Below, one piece after another: positions 16,709 through 28,137 of a stretch of DNA of 64,000 bases. The stretch is taken from positions 408,560 to 472,559 of the forward strand of contig NZ_JACHIN010000007.1 in the NCBI RefSeq assembly GCF_014203235.1, given 5' to 3'. The notes below the pieces were generated by a model that was not told the origin of the DNA, made no database searches, and saw only the letters and a program-made list of their open reading frames with translations. The DNA comes from Nonomuraea endophytica (lineage in GTDB: Bacteria; Actinomycetota; Actinomycetes; Streptosporangiales; Streptosporangiaceae). A program made the position numbers and the translations under genes. The stretch's first letter is position 1, and every line of letters begins with the position of its first letter.

Positions 16709-18421
16709 TCAGATTACTGAACGGTAGATCACCACTGACTGTCCAGGGATCAGTAAACCCTTCGGACCTGCGGAAACAGGGTCATCCGCCGCCAAAATAA
16801 CGGTGCCTCCACGGAGGGGCAGTGTCACAGAATCCGGACAAAAATTTACGATTACGCAAAGTGATCCCCGCCACAGGATCAGCCAGCGGTCAAGAGGCCC
16901 CACCTCCACCCGGACCCGGTCCAGACGGGGATCCGCGAGCTCGGGAAACGCCTTCCGCAGCGCGATGAGATCCCGGTACCAGCTCAGCAGCGTCCAGTGC
17001 TCCTCGTCCTTCAGCTCGCTCCAGTCGAGCTTGGAACGCAGGAACGCCTCCTCCGACGACGGGTCCGGCGCGTCCCAGTCGTACCCGAAACCCTCGAACT
17101 CCCGCGCCCGGCGCGCCGACTCGCCCTCGCGCAGCGAGGGCTCCACGTGGTCGGAGAAGAACAGGAACGGCGAGCGCGCCCCCCACTCCTCCCCCATGAA
17201 CAACATCGGCGTGTACGGCGAGGCCAGCAGCAACCCGGCCCCCAGCTTCAGCGCGGTCATCGGCAGCCGGTCGCCGATGGGCCGGTTGCCGATCTGGTCG
17301 TGGTTCTGCAGGCAGCAGACGAAGCGGTGTCCCGGCACCCCGCGCGCCGAGGCGCCGTGCGAGCGGCCGCGGAACGTGGAGTAGCCTCCGTCGTGCACGA
17401 ATCCCGAGGTCAGCGCCTTGGCCAGCGACTGCAGGCCGGCGAAGTCGCCGTAGTAGCCGTGGTTCTCGCCGCTGACCGCGCAGTGCAGGGCGTGGTGGAC
17501 GTCGTCGTTCCACTGCGCCGTCATGCCGAGGCCGCCGGCCTCCAGCGGCGTGACCATGCGCGGGTCGTTGAGGTCGGACTCGGCGATCAGCGTCAGCGGG
17601 CGGCCGAGCGCGCACGACAACGCGTCCACCTCGGCCGACAGCTCCGCCAGCAGGTGCGTGGCGCGGCGGTCGTGCAGCGCGTGGACCGCGTCGAGCCGCA
17701 GCCCGTCCACGTGGTAGTCGCGCAGCCACTGCAGCGCGTTCTCGATGAAGTAGCGGCGCACCTCGTCCGACTGCGGGCCGTCCAGATTGACCGCCTCGCC
17801 CCAGTAGCTGCCCTGGGTGCCGGTCAGGTACGGGCCGAACGGGTGCAGGAAGTTGCCCGACGGGCCGAGGTGGTTGTAGACGACGTCCAGGATGACGCCC
17901 AGGCCCTTGCCGTGGCAGGCGTCCACGAACGACTTGAACCCGTCGGGCCCGCCGTAGGTCTCGTTGACCGCGTAGAGGTCCACGCCGTCGTAGCCCCAGT
18001 TGCGCCCGCCGGGCACCGGGACGATCGGCATGACCTCGACGAGGTCGATGCCCAGCTCGACCAGGTGGTCCAGCCGCTCGATCGCCGAGGCGAAGGTGCC
18101 CTCGGGGGTGAACGCGCCGATGTGCAGCTCGTAGATCACCGATCCGCGCAGGTCGCGGCCGGTCCAGTCGTGGTCGCTCCAGGTGTAGTGGGCGTGGTCG
18201 TAGACCATGCTGGGGCCGAAGATCCCCTCGGGCTGGCGTCGCGAGCGTGGGTCGGGGTAGGGGCCGTCGCCGTCCAGCACGAAGGAGTACGGCGTGCCGT
18301 GCCCCGCCTCCGCGACCTCGGCTCCCCACCAGCCGTCCTTGCCCGCCCGCAACGGCCGCCGCCCCTCCGGCAGCTCGATCTCGACGGTCGTGGCACGAGG
18401 CGCCCAAACGTCAAATCGCAT
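16709..18421 (-). CDS. treZ: maltooligosyltrehalose trehalohydrolase
   Basis: The 570-residue GH13 enzyme releases trehalose from maltooligosyltrehalose, the second step of the TreY-TreZ route from glycogen. The N-terminal domain begins MRFDVWAPRATTVEIELPEG. Conserved catalytic regions are DVVYNHLGPSGNF, GLRLDAVHAL (nucleophile Asp), LIAESDLND (acid Glu) and CLQNHDQIGN. ATG 18421 has GGGAGAG 7 nt upstream; a longer in-frame extension runs into a palindromic intergenic element and is rejected. It is the last gene of glgX-treY-treZ. Confidence 0.93.
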   Translation of the reverse strand: MRFDVWAPRATTVEIELPEGRRPLRAGKDGWWGAEVAEAGHGTPYSFVLDGDGPYPDPRSRRQPEGIFGPSMVYDHAHYTWSDHDWTGRDLRGSVIYELHIGAFTPEGTFASAIERLDHLVELGIDLVEVMPIVPVPGGRNWGYDGVDLYAVNETYGGPDGFKSFVDACHGKGLGVILDVVYNHLGPSGNFLHPFGPYLTGTQGSYWGEAVNLDGPQSDEVRRYFIENALQWLRDYHVDGLRLDAVHALHDRRATHLLAELSAEVDALSCALGRPLTLIAESDLNDPRMVTPLEAGGLGMTAQWNDDVHHALHCAVSGENHGYYGDFAGLQSLAKALTSGFVHDGGYSTFRGRSHGASARGVPGHRFVCCLQNHDQIGNRPIGDRLPMTALKLGAGLLLASPYTPMLFMGEEWGARSPFLFFSDHVEPSLREGESARRAREFEGFGYDWDAPDPSSEEAFLRSKLDWSELKDEEHWTLLSWYRDLIALRKAFPELADPRLDRVRVEVGPLDRWLILWRGSLCVIVNFCPDSVTLPLRGGTVILAADDPVSAGPKGLLIPGQSVVIYRSVI

Positions 18422-18467
18422 CAGGTTCTCTCCCTGCTCGTCATCGCTCACCTTCCTCATTCGCTCC

Positions 18468-18501
18468 GCGGAGTCCCTCCTTCGTCGGGCCTCCACTCCG
18501 C
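18468..18501. repeat. palindromic element between treY and treZ
   Basis: A perfect 7-bp inverted repeat, GCGGAGT (18468-18474) and ACTCCGC (18495-18501), brackets a 20-nt pyrimidine-rich loop. It ends 9 bp from the treY stop, within the 88-bp gap. Its arm-loop-arm design, with a C/T-rich loop on the plus strand, resembles the larger element inserted inside treY, about 220 bp away. Confidence 0.7.
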
Positions 18502-18509
18502 TCACTGCG

Positions 18510-20688
<2,179 letters not shown>

Positions 20689-20696
<8 letters not shown>

Positions 20697-22782
20697 GGCG
20701 CAGCACCCGCACGCTGCGGCCGGCCACGGCCACGCTCTCCCCGGCGCGGCACGTCGCCACGCCCACGCTGATCGGCATCGCGGTATCGATCTCGGTCTGC
20801 CACATGTCGCCGTAATCCTTGGGGACGGTGAATCGGATGGTGTCGTGGTGCGCGTTGAACAGCAGCAGGAACGAGTCGTCGGTGATCCTGCGGCCGCGGC
20901 GGTCGGGCTCGGTGATGGCCTCGCCGTTCAGGAAGACCGCCAGGGACTTGGCGAAACCGGCCTCCCAGTCGCCGTTGGTCATCTCCTCGCCCGCCGGGGT
21001 CAGCCAGGCGATGTCGGCCAGGCCGCGCACGGGCCGGCCGTAGAAGAAGCGCCTGCGGCGGAAGACCGGGTGCCGCCGGCGCAGCGCGGCCAGCCGCTGG
21101 GTGAATTCCAGCAGCAGCCAGTTCTCCCGCACGTCCGACCAGTCGACCCAGCTCAGCTCGTTGTCCTGGCAGTAGCCGTTGTTGTTGCCCTGCTGCGTGC
21201 GGCCCAGCTCGTCGCCGTGGGAGATCATCGGCACGCCCTGCGACAGGAAGAGCGTGGTCAGGAAGTTGCGTTTCTGCTGCTCGCGCAGCGCGTCGATCTC
21301 TGGTCCCGCCTGGCCCTCGGCGCCGCAGTTCCAGGAGCGGTTGTCGTCGGTGCCGTCGCGGTTGGACTCCTGGTTGGCCTCGTTGTGCTTGGCGTTGTAG
21401 GAGACCAGGTCCTGCAACGTGAACCCGTCGTGGCAGGTGACGAAGTTGATCGAGGCGGCGGGGCGGCGGCTGTCGTCCTGGTAGAGGTCGCTGGAGCCGG
21501 TGAAGCGCGAACCGAACTCGGGCAGCGTCGCCGGCTGCCCGCGCCACAGGTCGCGGATGGTGTCGCGGTAGCGGCCGTTCCACTCGGTCCAGCGGGAGGG
21601 GAAGTTGCCCACCTGATAGCCGCCGGGTCCGAGGTCCCAGGGCTCGGCGATCAGCTTGACCTGCGACAACACCGGGTCCTGCTGCACCAGGTCGAAGAAG
21701 GCGCTCAGCCGGTCCACCTCGTGCAGCTCCCTGGCCAGCGTCGAGGCCAGGTCGAAGCGGAAGCCGTCCACGTGCATCTCGGTCACCCAGTAGCGCAGCG
21801 AGTCCATGATCATCTGCAGGACGTGCGGGCTTCGCATGAACAGGCTGTTGCCCGTGCCGGTCGTGTCCAGGTAGTGGCGCGGGTCGCCGTCGGCCAGCCG
21901 GTAGTAGTGGGTGTTGTCGATGCCCTTGAAGCTCAGCGTGGGGCCCAGGTGGTTGCCCTCGGCCGTGTGGTTGTAGACGACGTCGAGGATGACCTCGATG
22001 TCCGCCTCGTGCAGCGCCCTGACCATCGCCTTGAACTCCAGCACCTGCCCGCCGCGCTGGCCCTGGCTGGAGTAGCGGTTGTGCGGGGCGAAGAACCCGA
22101 TCGAGTTGTAGCCCCAGTAGTTGCTCAGCCCGCGCTGGCTCAGGAAGTCGTCGGTGACGAACTGGTGCACCGGCATCAGCTCCAGGGCCGTCACCCCGAG
22201 CTTCGTCAGGTGGTCGAGGGTCTCCGGGTGGCCCAGGGCGGCGTAGGTGCCGCGGATCCGCTCGGGGATCTTCGGGTTGGTGATCGTCAGTCCCCGGACG
22301 TGCGCCTCGTAGATGACCGTGTCATGGTACGGCGTCGCCGGCGGCCGGTCGTGACCCCAGCCGAAGAACGGATTGACCACCACCGACCTGGGCACGAACG
22401 GGGCCGAGTCCGCCTCGTTCATCGTCTCCGGGCGGCCGAACATGTAGCCGTAGACCGCCTCGTCCCAGGTCACCTCGCCCTCGATCGCCTTGGCGTACGG
22501 GTCCAGGAGGAGCTTCGCCGGGTTGCAGCGCAGGCCCCTGGACGGGTCGTGGGGGCCGTGGACGCGGTAGCCGTAGCGGTGGCCGGGTCCGATGCCGGGC
22601 AGGTATCCGTGCCAGACGAACCCGTCGCACTCGCTCAGCCGGACCGAGCTCTCCTTGCCGTCCTCGTCGAACAGGCACAGCTCGACCCGCTCGGCCACCT
22701 CGCTGAAGAGCGCGAAGTTCGTGCCCGCCCCGTCGTAGGTCGCACCCAGCGGGTAAGGGTCTCCCGGCCAAAGCTCGATCAT
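20689..22782 (-). CDS. glgX: glycogen debranching enzyme GlgX
   Basis: The 697-residue isoamylase-type GH13 enzyme cleaves alpha-1,6 branches of limit-dextrinised glycogen, supplying linear dextrins for TreY. It has an N-terminal CBM48-like domain (YPLGATYDGAGTNFALFSEV), then DVVYNHTAEG, MHVDGFRFDLASTLAR (nucleophile Asp), LIAEPWDLG and NFVTCHDGFTL. The start is ATG 22782, with GAGGGAG upstream; an in-frame ATG at 22809 is possible. It is the first gene of the trehalose operon and divergent from mscL across about 145 bp. Confidence 0.94.
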
Positions 22783-22926
22783 CGACGGCTCCCTCGCGAT
22801 CCATCCCATGTTCCGTGTCCCCGCCTCCGGCGACAAGGGCGGGAGCACCGACCTACCCGCAAACCTCCGCGACCACGCCCCCGGCTCCAGGTTTCATGAC
22901 CGTTCTGGGGGCAATGTGCCGATCCC

Positions 22927-23343
22927 ATGGGCGGATTCAAGAAATTCCTGCTGCGCGGCAACATCGTCGAACTGGCCGTCGCGGTCATCGTCGGCGCCAC
23001 CTTCAGCGGGCTCGTGCAGGCCCTGGTCACCGACCTGATCACACCGTTGATCGGGGCGCTGACCGGCGGCCGCCAACCGGACTTCGCGAAGTACTCCTTC
23101 ACCGTCAACGGCAGCGAGTTCAAGTACGGTGACTTCCTCAACCACCTGCTCGCCTTCCTGATCATCGCGGCCGTCGTGTACTGGCTGGTCATCACGCCGA
23201 TGACCCGGCTGGTCAGCCTCTTCGAACGGGACCAGGCGGCGACCACCAAGCAGTGTCCCGACTGCCTGAGCGAGGTCCCGGTCGAGGCCAGGCGGTGCGC
23301 GCACTGCACGGTCGAGCTGGTCCCCCAGTCCGAGCAGCCGTGA
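22927..23343 (+). CDS. mscL: large-conductance mechanosensitive channel with C-terminal zinc-ribbon-like motif
   Basis: The 138-residue membrane channel opens under osmotic downshock. It has the MscL N-terminal helix (GGFKKFLLRGNIVELAVAVI), TM1 with GATFSGLVQALVTDLITPLIG, a periplasmic loop, and TM2 (AFLIIAAVVYWLVITPM). The C-terminus is unusual: instead of the usual acidic helical bundle it carries CPDC (residues about 112-115) and CAHC (about 125-128), a short four-Cys ribbon. Similar tails are known in some actinobacterial MscL. The neighbouring trehalose operon makes an osmoprotectant, so the pairing is functionally sensible. Confidence 0.92.
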   Translation: MGGFKKFLLRGNIVELAVAVIVGATFSGLVQALVTDLITPLIGALTGGRQPDFAKYSFTVNGSEFKYGDFLNHLLAFLIIAAVVYWLVITPMTRLVSLFERDQAATTKQCPDCLSEVPVEARRCAHCTVELVPQSEQP

Positions 23344-23436
23344 CGCCACGCGGAGAAGCCACGGCCAGCAAGCGGATCTTGCGCCCTATGCTCGCGTAAT
23401 GCCCAGACTGAGGCGATCGTCCGCTTAGATGGGCGA

Positions 23437-24024
23437 GTGAGTGTTGAGCTAATGGTCTGGCGGGAACCAGAGCCGATCACCCGAGATCTCGCCCGTAAGG
23501 CGTATTTGGCGGCCAAGAAGGACGCGCCGGGCGGCACGCTGCCGCCGTACGCCGGCGAGCTGCCTGGGAAGCTCACCGCCTACGCAGGCGAGCACGTGCT
23601 GGTCACCATGGACCTGGAGTCCATGGACGAGCTGTCCGGCCGCGTCTTCGCCGTCGCCGGCGCGCACGACCTGGTCTGCTACGACCCGCAGCGCGACCTC
23701 GTCCACAACCCGGGGCCACGCGGCGCCTACGCGGGCATGCAGCTCCACACCGGCGACGGCATGATCGTCACCGACCCGGACCTGGGCCTCGTCCACGACG
23801 CCCTGGCCACGCTCTCCGCCCAGAACCCCTTCGTCGCCCTCGTCAACTTCGGCCGCCACTTCATGCAGGTCTCCCCCGAATCGGGGGGTTACGAGCTGGA
23901 GTACAAGGAAGGCGGCACCCTCCACCGCACGCTGGTACCCGACCTCGCGGAGATCCAGCGCTCCTTCGGCGAGTACGCCCGCGACGAGCGCGGATTCCTG
24001 AACCGCCTCATCTGGTCGTCCTAG
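23437..24024 (+). CDS. protein of unknown function
   Basis: I do not recognise this 195-residue soluble protein. It starts at a GTG shortly after GGGCGAGTGA, and the translation begins SVELMVWREPEPITRDLARK. The sequence is mixed alpha/beta with no signal peptide or membrane segment. A middle region, AHDLVCYDPQRDLVHNPG, and the stretch FVALVNFGRHFMQVSP look structured. The acidic tail ends with LNRLIWSS. Codon use is normal. Its stop overlaps by 4 bp with the convergent dehydratase gene. The overall style (small acidic globular protein) fits an immunity-like or uncharacterised housekeeping protein, but nothing decides between these. Confidence 0.65.
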   Translation: MSVELMVWREPEPITRDLARKAYLAAKKDAPGGTLPPYAGELPGKLTAYAGEHVLVTMDLESMDELSGRVFAVAGAHDLVCYDPQRDLVHNPGPRGAYAGMQLHTGDGMIVTDPDLGLVHDALATLSAQNPFVALVNFGRHFMQVSPESGGYELEYKEGGTLHRTLVPDLAEIQRSFGEYARDERGFLNRLIWSS

Positions 24025-24953
24025 ATCACCGAGCGGAACAGCTCAGGATCCACGTTTCCCCCGGACAGCACGATCACGGTCCGCCCCGCCGGCGCCCGCC
24101 CCGCCAGGTAGGCCGCCGCCGCCGTGGCCCCGCTGGGCTCGGCCACCAGCCGCGCCGACCTGGCCAGATGCCCCATCGCGGCGCGGATCTCGTCCTCGGA
24201 GACGGTCACGACGTCGTCCAGCCGTTCCCGCAGATGCGCGAAGGTCAGCTCGGACAGGTCCGCCCGCAGCCCGTCGGCGATCGTCCTGAACGTCCTGGCC
24301 GGCTCCCACGCCACCACCCGCCCCGCACGCAGACTCTCCCGCGCGTCGGCCGCCAACTCGGGCTCCACCCCGACGACCTTGGCGTCCGGCCTGAGCGCCT
24401 TGACCGCCGAAGCGATCCCCGAGGCCAGCCCGCCCCCGCTCACCGGGACCAGCACCACCTCGACGTCCGGCAGATCAGCGACGATCTCCAGCCCGATCGT
24501 CCCCTGCCCCGCGATGACCGCCGGATGGTCGTACGGCGGCACCATCATCATCCCCCGCTCGGCCGCCAGCTTCTCCGCGGCCTGCACGCGCTGCTCACGC
24601 GGCACCACCACCAGCTCGGCCCCGTGCCCGACGATCGCCTCCGCCTTGACCCGAGGCGTCCCCTCCGGCACCACCACGACACACGGCACCCCGAGCAGCT
24701 TCGCCGCGTACGCCAGCGCCTGCCCATGGTTGCCCGAGGAGTGCGTGACCACCCCGTCCGCCCGCGCCAGCGAAACGGCCGCGTTGTAGGCGCCCCGGAT
24801 CTTGAAGGAGCCGACCCGCTGAAGACTTTCCGGCTTGACCCACACCTCGCCCATGGGCACGAGCGGAGTCCTGACCACCACCGGGGCGATCCGCTCGGCA
24901 GCGGCCCTCATGTCATCAAGCCCAACTAGGTTCACGTTCATGCCTCCCATCAT
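24021..24953 (-). CDS. PLP-dependent threonine/serine dehydratase family enzyme
   Basis: The 310-residue fold-type II PLP enzyme resembles threonine ammonia-lyase and serine racemase/dehydratase. It has the PLP-lysine in VGSFKIRGAY (Lys about 51), the substrate loop SSGNHGQALAY, and the phosphate-binding SGGGLASGI. It lacks the C-terminal ACT regulatory domain of biosynthetic IlvA, which suggests a catabolic or racemase-like role. ATG 24953 overlaps the upstream NACHT stop (ATGA). However, GGGAGG at 24943-24948 is better placed for GTG 24935, so the N-terminus may be six residues shorter. Coupling to the NACHT gene may be incidental. Confidence 0.88.
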   Translation of the reverse strand: MMGGMNVNLVGLDDMRAAAERIAPVVVRTPLVPMGEVWVKPESLQRVGSFKIRGAYNAAVSLARADGVVTHSSGNHGQALAYAAKLLGVPCVVVVPEGTPRVKAEAIVGHGAELVVVPREQRVQAAEKLAAERGMMMVPPYDHPAVIAGQGTIGLEIVADLPDVEVVLVPVSGGGLASGIASAVKALRPDAKVVGVEPELAADARESLRAGRVVAWEPARTFRTIADGLRADLSELTFAHLRERLDDVVTVSEDEIRAAMGHLARSARLVAEPSGATAAAAYLAGRAPAGRTVIVLSGGNVDPELFRSVI

Positions 24954-27900
24954 GGTTCGCGAACCAGCCGATCTCCCAGAAAATCCCCGTTGAGCACATG
25001 CTGGTCACGGTTCACCCTCACCCTGGTCAGGGGGAGTCGGGCCAGCGGCGCAAGGTCGATCCCGGGTTGCACGCCACTGATATCCAGGATTTTCAGCAGG
25101 GTCAGCTCCGTGAGCTGACTGAGGTCGTGCACACCCTCGCAACCGTTGAGGGACAGATATGTGAGAGTCGGGCAGCCGGCCAACTCCCTCAGATCCTCTA
25201 GCTCCGGGATCTCCTCGAGTTCAAGCCGCTTCAGCGGCAACCGGCCCAACGCCGCGAGATCCGCGGGCAACGGCATTCTGGCCAGGCGAAGGTGCTGGAG
25301 CCCAGGAGCGCGCTCGACGAGGTCGCGTGCGCTTCCCACCAACCTGGTCTCTCGGAGATAAAGATCCACCAGGTGATCGAGCGGGGGAAGTTGCTCCCAG
25401 CGCGTCAGCTCCTTGGCCTCAGTGAGCCGCAATATGCGCAGACCGCGCAGCGCGAGCAGCGGCGAGTAGTCAGTGATGTTGGACAACCCGAAGAGCACCA
25501 CCTCAGTCAGCTGAGGCAGACTTTCGAGAAAGGCGAGATTCTCGAAGCAGGTGTGGCCAAGGGCCAGACGGTCGAGGGCCGTGAAGGAACAGAGTGGCGA
25601 AAGATCGACGACTTGCTCGAAGCCGATGGCGGTGAGACTCGTCAGCGAGTCCCGGTGCGGGAGAAGCGGGCTGAGATTCCGCCCGCCGCCGAAGCTGATG
25701 ATCCATCGTTGAGGTGGCAGGAGGCCGAGTGCGTTGAACTGTCCTGCCGTGGCAAGCCACAAGGGATCGGGTATGAACGACATCCTGGCCAGAACCCGAT
25801 CGGCGTAAACGTCGGGATCGAAGTACCGCCACCCCGTCGCCAGCTCGTCCAGCACCACAGCTCGGGTGTCCCCCGCATACCCGGCCAGCGTCTCCAAGGC
25901 CCGCGGTCCGTTCACCATCCAGGCCGTCCGCACCGTGGCCCGCGCCGCCGCCGTGCTCAGCCCCGACAGGTCCGCAGGCAGCCAGTGCAGCACTGCCTCG
26001 CCTGCCGCCGCCAGGGAACGGGCGGCCTTGGAGCTCCTCGGCGGCACCAGGTCCCGGACGCACGCCTCGATCTGTTCCCGGAGTTCCCCGGGCACCGCGG
26101 GCATCGTCTCCAGGCAGGCCGTCACCAGGAGCTTCAGCCGCCGCGCCTGGCGGGGTTCGGTTTCGACGCGGCGCAGCAGACCGCGCAGCAACTCCGTCCG
26201 GACCGGGCCGTTGGCGTGGCCGGCGGCCAGGACCACGACGTCTCGCCACTGGTCCCGGTGTGCCCAGGTGACGAGCGGCTCGATGTCGCCGTCCTCCGCC
26301 GCCGCGCGTGCCGTGAGGTACTCCTGCAGCGTCCGGTGCACGAAGTCGATCCGGCCCTCCGTCGCCTCCCTGATCACGCCGCAGCGGTCGAGCAGGTACT
26401 CCAGCACCGCCTCGCCGGAGGCGCGCACCCGGGGCATGCCCGCCACCACCCTGCCGACGCGGGACACGGCGGCGGGCTTGGCCAGCTCCACCCGGTTGCT
26501 GACCGACAGCTGCCACGCCAGCTCCTGCAGGATCTGCGTCTTCTGGGCGCGGTCGAGGTGCATGGCGCCGTAGCTGGGGATGGAGCGTTCGGCGTCGCGC
26601 CGTTCCAGGAGCATCTCCAGGGCGGCGCCGTACAGGCCCATGCGGTCGGGCGGGAGCTGGGCCTCGCGGTCCAGGTTGAGCGCGCACAGCATGGACGCCA
26701 GCAGCGGGGTGGCGGCCAGTGAGCGCAGGTGGGCGGCGTTCTCCAGGCGGGTGAGCAGGCGCTCCTCGTAGGCGGGGAGCTTCTCGGGCGCGCAGGGCAG
26801 GTCGCGGCCGGTACGGATGGCGGCGTGCCAGTGCCGGATGAGCGCCGTGGTGTCACCCGGCGTCATGCGTTCCAGGAAGGCGGAGGCGAAGCCGTCGTCC
26901 TCCAGCCAGCTCGACTCGGCCGCCGCCGGGCGGGAGGTGACCACGACGCGGATGCCCGGGAACTCGGCGAGCAGGCCGCGCAGCCACGGGCGGATCGCCT
27001 TGCGCTGGGATCCGGTCAGCTCGTCCACGCCGTCCACCAGCAACAACGCCCGCCCGGACGACAGGCGGCGGTGAACCCAGCCGGTCGGCATCAGGCCGGC
27101 CAGGGGTGCGGCGGCGCCGTCCAGGAAGTGTTCGGGGCGGGGCAGCTCGCGGTCGGCGTAGCTGCGCAGCTTGACCAGGAAGGGCGTGGCGCCGTTGCAG
27201 TCGGACAGGTCGGACTCGTAGGCGCTGCGCGCGGCGGTGATGGCCAGCCAGCGCAGCAGCGTGCTCTTGCCGCCGCCCGCCTCGCCGCGCAGCAGCATGC
27301 GGCGGCCGCGGCCGAGCGCGCTCTCCACCCGCATCGTGGCCGGCTCGCCGCCGCGGCCGCGCCAGGCGTCGAACGGGATCTCGCGCGAGGGCGGCAGCGC
27401 GGCGGAGACGGACAGGCTGATGTAGGCGACGCTGAGCGAGGTGCGCGGGGTGAAGCGTTCGACACGGACGCCGATGAGGTCGAGCGTGTCGAGGGTGCGG
27501 CTGACGTGTTCCAGGTAGCGGCGGGCGAAGGCGGCGTCCCGGTCGGTGCCGTCGGGGGCTTCGAGGGTACGCGCGGGCAGCCGGTCGAGGATGAGCGCCA
27601 CCTGCTCCCCCAGGCCGGACAGGCGGGTCAGCGTCTCGGTCGCGGCCCGGGGCTGGAACTCGGGCAGGTGCCTGATGATCCGGACCAGGCAGTCCAGGAC
27701 CTCGTCGAGGACGGTCTCGTACAGGCGGGAGGCGGCCTCGCCCAGGTCCTTGGGGCGGGGTAAGGAGCGGGCCAGCCGTACCGGATCGGTGTCGGCGGCC
27801 AGGAGGGCGGCGTCGGACAGGTCCGCGCGGGACAGGGTGGCGACGATCTCGGCCAGGACGCTCTCGCGGGCGTTGTCCTCCAGGCCGGGGTACTCGTGGG

Positions 27901-28117
27901 CGGCCAGCTTCAGGACGCGGGCGGTGACCGAGTCGGCGATGTCGGCGAGCTGCCGGTCGGCCTTGCGGCGCACGAGCTGGTCGGGGAAGCACGAGCGCAT
28001 CAGGTCGAGCAGCGGGAGCCTGCGGCTCTCCGCCGTGGACCTGGCCGCCAGCCAGGTACGCGCCGCGCGGTCACCGACCGCCTTGCCCACCGCGAGAGCC
28101 GCCGCATCCAAGGCCAC
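24950..28117 (-). CDS. NACHT-domain STAND NTPase with leucine-rich repeats
   Basis: The 1055-residue protein has three parts. Residues 1-240 are helical without recognised catalytic motifs, resembling the N-terminal helical domains of actinobacterial NACHT proteins. The NACHT ATPase follows: Walker A GEAGGGKST (278-286), Walker B LLLVDGVDEL (358-367), sensor-like VVVTSRP (391-397), and a winged-helix/NACHT-associated region to about 650. The last about 260 residues hold leucine-rich repeats of about 22 residues (such as LDRLALGHTCFENLAFLESL). It is predicted cytosolic. Architecture matches bacterial NLR-like proteins, several of which are anti-phage sensors, but no effector enzyme is visible. 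It is divergent from pip and coupled to the downstream dehydratase. Confidence 0.9.
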   Translation of the reverse strand: MALDAAALAVGKAVGDRAARTWLAARSTAESRRLPLLDLMRSCFPDQLVRRKADRQLADIADSVTARVLKLAAHEYPGLEDNARESVLAEIVATLSRADLSDAALLAADTDPVRLARSLPRPKDLGEAASRLYETVLDEVLDCLVRIIRHLPEFQPRAATETLTRLSGLGEQVALILDRLPARTLEAPDGTDRDAAFARRYLEHVSRTLDTLDLIGVRVERFTPRTSLSVAYISLSVSAALPPSREIPFDAWRGRGGEPATMRVESALGRGRRMLLRGEAGGGKSTLLRWLAITAARSAYESDLSDCNGATPFLVKLRSYADRELPRPEHFLDGAAAPLAGLMPTGWVHRRLSSGRALLLVDGVDELTGSQRKAIRPWLRGLLAEFPGIRVVVTSRPAAAESSWLEDDGFASAFLERMTPGDTTALIRHWHAAIRTGRDLPCAPEKLPAYEERLLTRLENAAHLRSLAATPLLASMLCALNLDREAQLPPDRMGLYGAALEMLLERRDAERSIPSYGAMHLDRAQKTQILQELAWQLSVSNRVELAKPAAVSRVGRVVAGMPRVRASGEAVLEYLLDRCGVIREATEGRIDFVHRTLQEYLTARAAAEDGDIEPLVTWAHRDQWRDVVVLAAGHANGPVRTELLRGLLRRVETEPRQARRLKLLVTACLETMPAVPGELREQIEACVRDLVPPRSSKAARSLAAAGEAVLHWLPADLSGLSTAAARATVRTAWMVNGPRALETLAGYAGDTRAVVLDELATGWRYFDPDVYADRVLARMSFIPDPLWLATAGQFNALGLLPPQRWIISFGGGRNLSPLLPHRDSLTSLTAIGFEQVVDLSPLCSFTALDRLALGHTCFENLAFLESLPQLTEVVLFGLSNITDYSPLLALRGLRILRLTEAKELTRWEQLPPLDHLVDLYLRETRLVGSARDLVERAPGLQHLRLARMPLPADLAALGRLPLKRLELEEIPELEDLRELAGCPTLTYLSLNGCEGVHDLSQLTELTLLKILDISGVQPGIDLAPLARLPLTRVRVNRDQHVLNGDFLGDRLVREP

Positions 28118-28137
28118 GCGTGGAATTATGCCGAACT

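Noticed and set aside
18422..18505. N-terminal extension of TreZ
   Set aside because: The extension is translated palindromic intergenic DNA; ATG 18421 has a good ribosome site.
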